From Lachnospiraceae bacterium C6A11 (GTDB taxonomy: Bacteria; Bacillota; Clostridia; Lachnospirales; Lachnospiraceae), in assembly GCA_000702245.1 (NCBI GenBank), contig KL370879.1, forward strand, positions 1 to 64,000: a stretch of DNA of 64,000 nt, given 5' to 3'. Position numbers and translations under genes: made by a program. A model generated the notes under the pieces. The model did no database searches. It had not been told where the DNA came from and saw only the letters and a list, made by a program, of their open reading frames with translations. Positions 16,807 to 24,517 of this stretch are shown in pieces; the first letter of the stretch is position 1; the number at the start of each line of letters is the position of its first letter.

Positions 16807-17052
16807 TTAATAATCTTTATCGGCTTCTTCATCGTTTCCATTTGTATCGTAAAGGATCTCCCCGATATCAAGGTCCTTATTGTCAAGTCCCTGAAGTATC
16901 TTTGCATCCCTTACCATAGGCGAGATATCCTCCTCAAGCTTCTTGATCACTTCAAGATCAAGTCCGGTCATAACCTGAACCTCTTCAGCAGGTATCTTTC
17001 CCTTCAGCATACGCTCTGCAAGATCGTATTTCTGCTTATTTGTGTTATTCAT
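16807..17052 (-). CDS. Small hypothetical protein
   Basis: An 81-residue acidic protein with a good AAAGGGTGAT ribosome site. Residues about 9-40 (AERMLKGKIPAEEVQVMTGLDLEVIKKLEEDI) look like a helix-turn-helix-like pair of helices of the kind seen at the ends of Rpn/PD-(D/E)XK proteins, where a motif 'eeIaeiTGLsieeI' is common. No nuclease part is present. The C-terminus is Asp/Glu-rich and probably disordered. It sits 51 bases after argH and 76 before the PurF-like gene, so it is probably cotranscribed with them. No function is assigned. Confidence 0.7.
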   Translation of the reverse strand: MNNTNKQKYDLAERMLKGKIPAEEVQVMTGLDLEVIKKLEEDISPMVRDAKILQGLDNKDLDIGEILYDTNGNDEEADKDY

Positions 17053-17103
17053 AATATCACCCTTTCGTAAAGCAAGATCTATGAATTTATTGATATGCGG
17101 TGC

Positions 17104-18483
17104 TTAGTTAGCCGCAAGATATTCGTCATTTTTAGCGATGATGTCCTTCATACTCTCAGGACCCGGTGCACCGATCGTATTTCTTCTGGCAACGCACTCC
17201 TCGATGCTGATGGCCTTGTAGATATCCTCCTCAAATACAGGGCTGATGCTCTTATACTCCTCCAGAGGAAGCTTATCAAGGCTGACTCCGAGCTCTATAC
17301 ATCTAAGTACAAGGCGTCCGATGATGCCGTGAGCATCTCTGAAGGCAACGCCGTGATTAACAAGATAATCAGCTGCGTCAGTTGCATTTGTGAAGCCGCC
17401 TGCAGCACTGTCCTTCATACGAACCTTATTTATCTTCATTGTTGAGATCATTCCGGTGAAAAGAACGATGCAGCCCTTGACTGTATCTATAGCATCAAAG
17501 GTCATCTCCTTGTCCTCCTGAATATCCTTATTATATGCAAGAGGGATGCCCTTCATAACTGTAAGCATAGTCATAAGCGCACCGTAAACGCGGCCGGTCT
17601 TACCTCTTACAAGCTCTGCTATATCTGGATTCTTCTTCTGAGGCATGATTGAGCTTCCTGTGGAATAGCTGTCATCAAGCTCGATAAACTGGTATTCGTT
17701 TGAATTCCAGGTGATGATCTCCTCAGAGAATCTCGAAAGATGCATCATAACTGTTGAAAGCGCAGAAAGAAGCTCGATCAGATAATCTCTATCCGAAACA
17801 GAATCCATACTGTTCATTGTAGGTCCCTTGAAGGAAAGAAGTCTTGCTGTAAGCTCTCTGTCAAGCGGATATGTTGTTCCTGCAAGAGCTCCTGAACCAA
17901 GCGGGCAATAATTCATTCTGTCAAATATATCTGAAAGTCGGTCTCTGTCCCTCTTGAACATCTCAAAATATGCACCCATATGATGAGCAAAGGTAACAGG
18001 CTGAGCCTTCTGCATATGTGTGAAGCCCGGCATAACCGTATCTACATTTTCCTTCATCAGGTTATTTACGACCTTCATAAGCTCCTTAAGGTCATCGCGG
18101 AGCTCTGTGATCTCGTCACGGATATAAAGTCTCATATCAAGCGCAACCTGATCATTTCTGCTTCTACCTGTATGAAGCTTCTTACCGGTGTCGCCAATTC
18201 TGTCAATAAGATTTGCCTCAACAAAGCTGTGTACATCCTCGTAAGTGGTTGTGATCTCAAGCTTTCCTGATTCAACATCCTCTACTATCTCATTTAAAGT
18301 TTTAATGATCAGATCCTTCTCATCATTGGAAATAATGTCAACTGATGCAAGCATAGTAACATGTGCTATACTTCCTCTGACATCCTGCTTCAGAAATCTC
18401 TTGTCATAAGTGATTGAAGCATTAAAATCATATACAAGCTGGTCTGTTTCCTTAGAGAAACGTCCTCCCCAAAGCTGTGCCAT
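17104..18483 (-). CDS. argH: Argininosuccinate lyase
   Basis: This enzyme catalyses the last step of arginine synthesis, splitting argininosuccinate to arginine and fumarate. It has 459 residues, the standard length. It shows the superfamily signature GSSIMPQKKNPD near residue 280 (with the catalytic Ser), the N-terminal LWGGRFSKETDQLVYDFNASI and the substrate region TGRSRNDQVALDMRLY near 110. It is a homotetrameric cytoplasmic enzyme. No argG is adjacent; the only other arginine gene seen is argD about 30 kb away. The start follows GAGAGGAC. It heads a short run argH, 81-residue ORF, PurF-like gene. The 243-base spacer to the divergent transglutaminase gene must carry both promoters, which I could not place with confidence. 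Confidence 0.96.
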   Translation of the reverse strand: MAQLWGGRFSKETDQLVYDFNASITYDKRFLKQDVRGSIAHVTMLASVDIISNDEKDLIIKTLNEIVEDVESGKLEITTTYEDVHSFVEANLIDRIGDTGKKLHTGRSRNDQVALDMRLYIRDEITELRDDLKELMKVVNNLMKENVDTVMPGFTHMQKAQPVTFAHHMGAYFEMFKRDRDRLSDIFDRMNYCPLGSGALAGTTYPLDRELTARLLSFKGPTMNSMDSVSDRDYLIELLSALSTVMMHLSRFSEEIITWNSNEYQFIELDDSYSTGSSIMPQKKNPDIAELVRGKTGRVYGALMTMLTVMKGIPLAYNKDIQEDKEMTFDAIDTVKGCIVLFTGMISTMKINKVRMKDSAAGGFTNATDAADYLVNHGVAFRDAHGIIGRLVLRCIELGVSLDKLPLEEYKSISPVFEEDIYKAISIEECVARRNTIGAPGPESMKDIIAKNDEYLAAN

Positions 18484-18726
18484 ACGTTTGTCCTCTCTGA
18501 TTATGCTCCGGCGGTGCCGGAAACCGATATTTACTGCTTAGTTTCAAAGCAAAAAATATTTTACAACATGTTATTTTTTACTTCAAGTATAAATTCTTTA
18601 AACATCATGCTTTCTTTATGTGAAAAATATACATATTTTTGCATGTCAGCTATAATTTAGGGTGTATTTTTCCTTCCATCACTGATACAATATAGATTTA
18701 GAAATATATAAAACACGGAGCTCAAT

Positions 18727-19824
18727 ATGAAAAAGAATAATAAAGGCAGTGTCGGTGAAACAGTTCTGAAGTTTTTTCTTTTTTCTTTAATAATCGCTGC
18801 CGCTATCTACCTTACTATACTTATAACCGGTTTTATCAAAGGTAAGCTGGACGACCGTAAGCTGGAGACAGCTCACAGCCTTGAAGAAGTAGCCGATATC
18901 ATAACCGCCGAGCTTGATAAAGGCGATATCGACAGTGTTGCGATGTTTGTTGACCATGTACCGGATTCACAGCTTAAACAGATCAACGAATACATCCCTA
19001 CTATCTGCGGTTCGGTTGATACATACAGAACGGCAGGCAACTGTGAGACCGGCAAGGCTAAAGTCACCTTCAGTATCAAAAAGAATACCACAACACATGT
19101 TTACGACTTTTTAAAGCACGGTACGCCAATACCCGAAAATGATAAGGACGCCGCTGTTCTCTACGCAAAGGTTAAAGAAATAGCTGACAGCTGCACAAAA
19201 GGTGGCATGACGGATTATATGAAGGAGCTTCGCCTCCATGACTATCTTCTAAATCATTGTGTTTACGGTCTTGGCAGCCCTGATGATGAAAATGAATTCA
19301 GAGCTTATGGCGCACTTATCGATAATGTTGCTGTCTGCAGTGGTTATGCAGAAGCCATGGCTCTTCTGCTCACCTACGTAGGTATCGATTCAAAAATCGT
19401 TGTCGGTACTTCTAAGAATGAAAATCACGCCTGGAATCTTGTGAAGATCAACGGCGACTGGTATCATCTGGATCCAACCTGGGATGATCCGGTTGAACTG
19501 AACATCGTAACACATGCATATTTTAATGTAAGCGATGATGAGATAGCCTTTGATCACAGCTGGAACAGAGATCGCACCGAGAAGGCTACAGTAACCGACC
19601 AAAGCTACTTCAAAGTATCCTCAAAGATCTGCACCTCTATCGATGATTTTGAGTTAAGCGTTCAGACTCAGATGTTTAATTCGGACAAATACATCGAAAC
19701 TGCTGTTCAGAGCGGCGATCCGGCATCCTACGTAACCCGCTTCGTCAACGATTATCATTACAGTTCAATGAGATATACTCTCATCGACCGGAAGTCCTAT
19801 ACTGTTGTAATTATGTATAAGTAA
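18727..19824 (+). CDS. Membrane-anchored transglutaminase-like protein
   Basis: 365 residues. A short basic start is followed by one hydrophobic anchor (about 14-36, FFLFSLIIAAAIYLTILITG), so the rest probably faces outside. The transglutaminase-like (cysteine-protease fold) core holds the triad Cys in AVCSGYAEAM, His in ENHAWNLVKING and Asp in YHLDPTWDDP. Such proteins in Clostridia are thought to be peptidases or cross-linking enzymes at the cell surface, but substrates are mostly unknown. CGGAGC precedes the ATG. It is a single-gene unit followed by two hairpins, the second being a copy of the structured repeat described at 37.7 and 40-41 kb. Confidence 0.85.
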   Translation: MKKNNKGSVGETVLKFFLFSLIIAAAIYLTILITGFIKGKLDDRKLETAHSLEEVADIITAELDKGDIDSVAMFVDHVPDSQLKQINEYIPTICGSVDTYRTAGNCETGKAKVTFSIKKNTTTHVYDFLKHGTPIPENDKDAAVLYAKVKEIADSCTKGGMTDYMKELRLHDYLLNHCVYGLGSPDDENEFRAYGALIDNVAVCSGYAEAMALLLTYVGIDSKIVVGTSKNENHAWNLVKINGDWYHLDPTWDDPVELNIVTHAYFNVSDDEIAFDHSWNRDRTEKATVTDQSYFKVSSKICTSIDDFELSVQTQMFNSDKYIETAVQSGDPASYVTRFVNDYHYSSMRYTLIDRKSYTVVIMYK

Positions 19825-19830
19825 TATAAC

Positions 19831-19884
19831 AAAATGACACTTTCTTTAGATGCGGTAAAATGCATCTTCAGAGAGTGTCATTTT
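19831..19884. terminator. Bidirectional terminator between convergent genes
   Basis: A long stem with arms AAAATGACAC and GTGTCATTTT, extended by inner pairing, ends in T on one strand and A on the other. It can terminate the transglutaminase gene on the plus strand and help terminate the FHA gene on the minus strand. Confidence 0.8.
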
Positions 19885-19905
19885 GATTTATGCCATTAAT
19901 TTCGA

Positions 19906-19967
19906 ACAAGAAAAAGCACCTCTCGAAAGCGTGTTTTGCTACAACTGAGAGAAGTGCTTTTTCTTGT
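19906..19967 (+). repeat. Structured RNA-like repeat, copy 1 (after the transglutaminase gene)
   Basis: On the plus strand, outer arms ACAAGAAAAAGCAC and GTGCTTTTTCTTGT and an inner CTCTC/GAGAG stem enclose a core that starts GAAAGCGTG and ends TACAACTGA. The same core, with different stems, occurs on the minus strand at 37711-37772, 40268-40335 and 41243-41293. This copy also carries a T-rich 3' arm and might double as a terminator. Confidence 0.75.
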
Positions 19968-19978
19968 AAATATTATAT

Positions 19979-20917
19979 TTAACGTACCCAGTATTTAAAC
20001 TCTTCATCCGCAAGACGGATATAGTCATCATTTGATAACATGATCTCGATGCCCGGCTGAAGAAGCTTACCGTTTACAAATGTATGATTTGTTGAATTGT
20101 TATCTGTGACATAGCACTCACCGTTACTGATGGTGAAGGTTGCATGTCTTCTACTGATCCTCTTATTGTCAACAACCTGATAATCAGCGTCAGGTGACTT
20201 ACCTACAAGGAATTCCTTCTTAAGAAGAGGAATAAGCTCATTTGTCTTAACTCTTACAAGATAAGGGATAGGATTCTCATAATCCTCTGACTTAACAAGA
20301 ACTGTTGTATCTGCGTTCTCGTTCTCCATCTTCTCATCCTCAAGGATAGTCTCAGCCTCGAGTGAAAGAATGAAATGATAGAACTCAGCCAGATTAAACA
20401 TCAGCTTGCTGTCAAGATAATGAAGGATCTGTTCAACCGTCTCGACACATTCCATATTTGCATAACGAACCTTACTTACGAAGGTCTGTATGAACTTGGT
20501 CACGTTTGTGTCCGGGAACTTCTTATTAACCGGCATATATATAAGCTGGATATCAAGTGTTGAAAGCTCGATATACATATAATGCACATTAAGAAGTATC
20601 TTGTTCAGCGGCATCTTATTCTCTTCAAAATACATGAGCTGATTCAGTATATTTGAAAGTATTGATAAGAACTCGCCCTTATAAAGCTGTTTTCTGAGGA
20701 ACTGCTCCAAAGGAAGTGTTGCAGGAATCTTGTACTGAAGTACTCTGACTCCGTCAACCACCTTTAGATTGCAGACTGTCCTGTTGCCTACGAACTCGTA
20801 ATTAAACATACTGAGCTCGAACTGCTCTACCGGAACATCCTCCTGCAGCTTAAAGTTGAGAGTAAACTCATCATAGCTTATCTGCTGATCTGTTGCATTT
20901 TCATCTGTCATCCCCAT
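19979..20917 (-). CDS. FHA-domain protein with DUF6382-like N-terminus
   Basis: A 312-residue cytoplasmic protein. The N-terminal 200 residues resemble the DUF6382 region found before FHA domains in Firmicutes (assignment from general appearance). The C-terminal FHA domain (about 225-312) binds phosphothreonine peptides. Its key residues are visible: GKSPDADYQV, SRRHATF and NSTNHTFVNG. It probably reads Ser/Thr kinase signalling, yet no kinase or type VII secretion gene is near. The start at 20917 has a GGGAGGGGG site eight bases upstream; a second Met two codons later is possible. A hairpin at 20933-20961 abuts that ribosome site. Confidence 0.85.
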   Translation of the reverse strand: MGMTDENATDQQISYDEFTLNFKLQEDVPVEQFELSMFNYEFVGNRTVCNLKVVDGVRVLQYKIPATLPLEQFLRKQLYKGEFLSILSNILNQLMYFEENKMPLNKILLNVHYMYIELSTLDIQLIYMPVNKKFPDTNVTKFIQTFVSKVRYANMECVETVEQILHYLDSKLMFNLAEFYHFILSLEAETILEDEKMENENADTTVLVKSEDYENPIPYLVRVKTNELIPLLKKEFLVGKSPDADYQVVDNKRISRRHATFTISNGECYVTDNNSTNHTFVNGKLLQPGIEIMLSNDDYIRLADEEFKYWVR

Positions 20918-20932
20918 ACTGTTAACCCCCTC

Positions 20933-20961
20933 CCATAAAGGACCCCAAATCCTTTATATGG
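20933..20961 (-). promoter_or_regulatory. Hairpin next to the FHA-gene ribosome site
   Basis: CCATAAAGGA and TCCTTTATATGG pair around a 7-base loop. On the transcript the 3' arm ends at the GGGAGGGGG ribosome site. It could adjust translation start. There is no T-run, so it is not a terminator. Confidence 0.4.
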
Positions 20962-21085
20962 TAGTATATCAAATTTTATAGTCATACAATCAATATCATA
21001 TCATACGACCTCGATTTATTTTAGCATTTTCGGTGTATTTTATCAACATAAAAAAGTTAATATTAAAACCAATATTGCCAAGAAA

Positions 21086-22564
21086 TTAATCTCTGCTCTG
21101 GTCGCTTCCGTCGCCTAATGAAAGGAGCTCCTGCTTAACATCATAAAGCTTCTTTGAAAGGTCAAGGTAGTGGATGTGAGGGTTTGCAAAACGCTGTTCC
21201 TCCTGCCATACCGTATTCTGAAGCTGGTATTTTACAAACTCTCTGATCTCGTCGAGTGGTGGATTCTTGTATACAAGAATACCGTTCTCAAATACCTTAA
21301 CCTGAAGAGGTGTAGCTGTAACATTCTTGAAGCTCATCTTCTTCCATGGCTTAAGCTCATCAACGAAAGGTGTGATTCCATCTCCGTCAACAACCTCATC
21401 CTCCATAGTAAGAAGGTCTGCAAGTCCGAATCCGGTCTCCTTACTGAATATTCTCCAAAGCTTCTTCTTGCCAGGATTTGTGATTTTCTCAATATTCTCA
21501 GAGATCTTGATCTTAGGTATAAATACCTTCTCTCCGTTCTCGCCCTTCTTGGTTTTGTCTTCAACGGCAACAAGCTTATAAACACCGCCAAATACAGGGT
21601 CAGACTTAGAAGTGATCATTCTCTCGCCTACACCGTAGGAATCGATCCTTGCGCCCTGCTTATGAAGCGAATCGATAAGGTACTCATCAACGCTGTTTGA
21701 AACAACGATCTTGCAGTCTCTGAGGCCTTCCTCATCAAGTCTCTTTCTGATCTTCTTAGAGAAGTAAGCAAGGTCTCCGCTGTCTATACGAACGCCCTTG
21801 AGTCTCTTGCCTGCCGGCTCAAGAACCTCATGAGCAACGCGGATAGCATTTGGAAGTCCGCTGTTAAGAATATCATATGTATCGATAAGCAGTGTACATG
21901 CATCTGGAAATACCTCTGCATATGCCTTAAATGACTCGTATTCAGATGGGAAGAACTGGATCCAGCTGTGAGCCATTGTACCTATTGCAGGTACTCCGTA
22001 ATTGATATCAGCAAGTGCTGTTGCAGTTGCATTTACGCCGCCGATATAGCATGCTCTTGCACCATAGATAGCTGCATCAGGGCCCTGTGCACGTCTTGCA
22101 CCGAACTCCATGATAACACTTGTTCCTGCTGCTCTGCAGATCCTGCTTGCCTTTGTAGCAATAAGCGACTGGAAATTGATGCAGATAAGTAGCATGGTCT
22201 CCATAAGCTGAGCCTCGATAACAGGCGCAGTTACTGTTACAAGCGGTGTGTTTGGATATACGATAGTTCCTTCAGGAACCGCCTCGATAGTACCTGTGAA
22301 TTTGAAATCACGAAGATACTCAAGGAATCCCGGATCAAATATCTTCTTACTCTCTAGATATTTGATATCGTCATCGGAAAATCTCATATTCTGAACATAT
22401 TCAATAAGCTGTTCAAGTCCTGCAGCTATAACATATCCGCCGTTGTCAGGGTTCTTCCTGTAGAACATATCAAATGCTGCCCAGGTATCCTTAAAGCCCT
22501 TAACAAAATAACCGTTTGCCATTGTCAGCTCATAAAAGTCCATGAGCATAGTAAGATTTCTCAT
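21086..22564 (-). CDS. pncB: Nicotinate phosphoribosyltransferase
   Basis: This NAD salvage enzyme makes nicotinate mononucleotide from nicotinate and PRPP, with ATP hydrolysis. It has 492 residues, in line with the longer Firmicute form. It begins LMDFYELTMANGYF, a family hallmark, and has MEFGARRAQGPDAA near 150 and RIDSGDLAYFSKKIR near 265 in the barrel. It is cytoplasmic. AGGAGG is positioned ideally before the ATG. The gene follows typA by 67 bases and may be read from the same transcript. A 168-base gap follows before the FHA gene. Confidence 0.94.
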   Translation of the reverse strand: MRNLTMLMDFYELTMANGYFVKGFKDTWAAFDMFYRKNPDNGGYVIAAGLEQLIEYVQNMRFSDDDIKYLESKKIFDPGFLEYLRDFKFTGTIEAVPEGTIVYPNTPLVTVTAPVIEAQLMETMLLICINFQSLIATKASRICRAAGTSVIMEFGARRAQGPDAAIYGARACYIGGVNATATALADINYGVPAIGTMAHSWIQFFPSEYESFKAYAEVFPDACTLLIDTYDILNSGLPNAIRVAHEVLEPAGKRLKGVRIDSGDLAYFSKKIRKRLDEEGLRDCKIVVSNSVDEYLIDSLHKQGARIDSYGVGERMITSKSDPVFGGVYKLVAVEDKTKKGENGEKVFIPKIKISENIEKITNPGKKKLWRIFSKETGFGLADLLTMEDEVVDGDGITPFVDELKPWKKMSFKNVTATPLQVKVFENGILVYKNPPLDEIREFVKYQLQNTVWQEEQRFANPHIHYLDLSKKLYDVKQELLSLGDGSDQSRD

Positions 22565-22631
22565 ATTAACCTCCTATTATCATCTATAGCGCCTCATAGG
22601 CCGCCAAACACTATCTTTTTAAATCATATAA

Positions 22632-24458
22632 TTACTGAGAGTTTCTGTTTGCTCTCATTCTGAGTCTTGAATCAAGTATCTTCTTTCTGATTCTGAGTGA
22701 CTTTGGTGTTATCTCAAGAAGCTCGTCTGTGTCGAGATAATCAAGCGCCTGTTCAAGTGAAAGTACTCTTGGCGGAACAAGCTTAAGTGCTTCATCCGAA
22801 CCTGAAGCTCTTGTATTTGAAAGGTGCTTAGTCTTGCAGACATTTACTTCGATATCCTCTGCACGACCGGTCTCACCAACAACCATTCCTGCGTAAACCT
22901 CAACGCCGGGTCCTATGAACATAGTTCCTCTTTCCTGTGCATTGAAAAGTCCGTAGGTAATTGATACTCCTGACTCAAATGCGATAAGCGAACCGCTCTG
23001 ACGATAGCTCATATCTCCCTTATAGTGATCATAGCCGTCAAATACAGTATTGATAACGCCGTTACCCTTTGTTGCTGTAAGGAAATCTCCTCTGAAGCCG
23101 ATAAGACCTCTTGAAGGGATCCTTATCTCAAGACGAGTGATTCCGTTGTCTCCAGGAGCCATACCGATAAGCTCACCCTTACGGATGCTGAGCATATTAA
23201 TAATTGTTCCCGAGAACTCATCCGGAACATCGATAACTGCTATTTCGAACGGTTCAAGCTTCTTGTTACTCTCGTCGTATTTGTAGATAACCTCAGCCTT
23301 ACTTACTGCGAATTCATAGCCCTCACGTCTCATATTTTCAACGAGCACTGAAAGATGAAGTTCGCCACGGCCTGAAACCTTGAAGCAGTCTGTTGTCTCT
23401 GTTTCCTCAACCCTGAGGCTGACATCTGTATTTAACTCCCTGAAGAGTCTGTCTCTGATCTGTCTTGAAGTAACGAACTTGCCTTCCTTACCTGCAAGTG
23501 GCGAATCATTTACCATAAAGTCCATGGAGATTGTTGGTTCTGTAATCTTCTGGAAAGGAATTGCGTTTGGCTGGTCAACGGAACAGATTGTGTCACCAAT
23601 CTTAAGATCAGCTATACCTGAAATTGCAACAATTGAACCAACTGTAGCCGAATCAACGTCAACTCTCTTAAGTCCGTCATATTCGTAAAGCTTACCGATC
23701 TTAACCTTAACCTGCTTATCCGGATCATGATGGTTCACAAGGATAGCATCCTGGTTAAGCTTTATAGTACCGTTGTCGATCTTACCTACACCAATACGTC
23801 CAACATATTCATTATAATCTATAGTACTGATAAGTACCTGAAGTCCGGCATCAGGATCACCCTCCGGAGCTGGGATATGCTTTATGATAGTCTCAAACAG
23901 AGGCTTCATATCTGTACCCGGCTCGTCAGCCTTGTAAGAAGCAATACCCTCTCTTGCAGAAGCATAGATAAATGGACAGTCAAGCTGTTCATCTGATGCG
24001 TCAAGATCCATAAGGAGCTCGAGAACCTCTTCCTCAACCGAGTCAGGTCTTGCGTCAGGTCTGTCGATCTTATTTACGCAGACGATAACCGAAAGGTTAA
24101 GTGCAAGTGCCTTCTGAAGAACGAATCTTGTCTGAGGCATAGGACCCTCAAATGCATCAACCACAAGGATTACGCCGTTAACCATCTTAAGAACTCGCTC
24201 TACCTCGCCACCGAAATCTGCATGGCCCGGTGTATCGATGATATTGATCTTAACACCGTCGTACATAACGGCAGTATTCTTCGAAAGGATTGTGATTCCT
24301 CTTTCTCTCTCGATATCGTTCGAGTCCATTACTCTTTCGGCAACCTCCTGGTTCTCGCGGAATACACCACTCTGCTTAAGGAGCTCGTCTACAAGTGTCG
24401 TCTTGCCATGATCAACGTGTGCGATTATGGCGATGTTTCTGATGTCTTCTCTTTTCAT
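22632..24458 (-). CDS. typA: Ribosome-binding GTPase TypA/BipA
   Basis: This translational GTPase related to EF-G supports ribosome assembly and growth under stress such as cold. It has 608 residues. The G motifs are clear: AHVDHGKTTL (residues 14-23), DTPGHADFGGEVERVL, NKIDRPDARPD (G4) and a SAR-type G5 (YASAREGIASY). Domains II, III, V and the BipA-specific C-terminus follow (RGLIGFRGDFLTATKGNG, then the tail ITPKSLRIRKKILD). The start follows AAGGAAAA. It lies between an LTAS-like gene and pncB on the same strand with short gaps. Confidence 0.96.
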   Translation of the reverse strand: MKREDIRNIAIIAHVDHGKTTLVDELLKQSGVFRENQEVAERVMDSNDIERERGITILSKNTAVMYDGVKINIIDTPGHADFGGEVERVLKMVNGVILVVDAFEGPMPQTRFVLQKALALNLSVIVCVNKIDRPDARPDSVEEEVLELLMDLDASDEQLDCPFIYASAREGIASYKADEPGTDMKPLFETIIKHIPAPEGDPDAGLQVLISTIDYNEYVGRIGVGKIDNGTIKLNQDAILVNHHDPDKQVKVKIGKLYEYDGLKRVDVDSATVGSIVAISGIADLKIGDTICSVDQPNAIPFQKITEPTISMDFMVNDSPLAGKEGKFVTSRQIRDRLFRELNTDVSLRVEETETTDCFKVSGRGELHLSVLVENMRREGYEFAVSKAEVIYKYDESNKKLEPFEIAVIDVPDEFSGTIINMLSIRKGELIGMAPGDNGITRLEIRIPSRGLIGFRGDFLTATKGNGVINTVFDGYDHYKGDMSYRQSGSLIAFESGVSITYGLFNAQERGTMFIGPGVEVYAGMVVGETGRAEDIEVNVCKTKHLSNTRASGSDEALKLVPPRVLSLEQALDYLDTDELLEITPKSLRIRKKILDSRLRMRANRNSQ

Positions 24459-24517
24459 ACTGATTTTCCTTTTTATATTAACTATATTATTTGTTTCCTT
24501 GAAAATACACGAACTAT

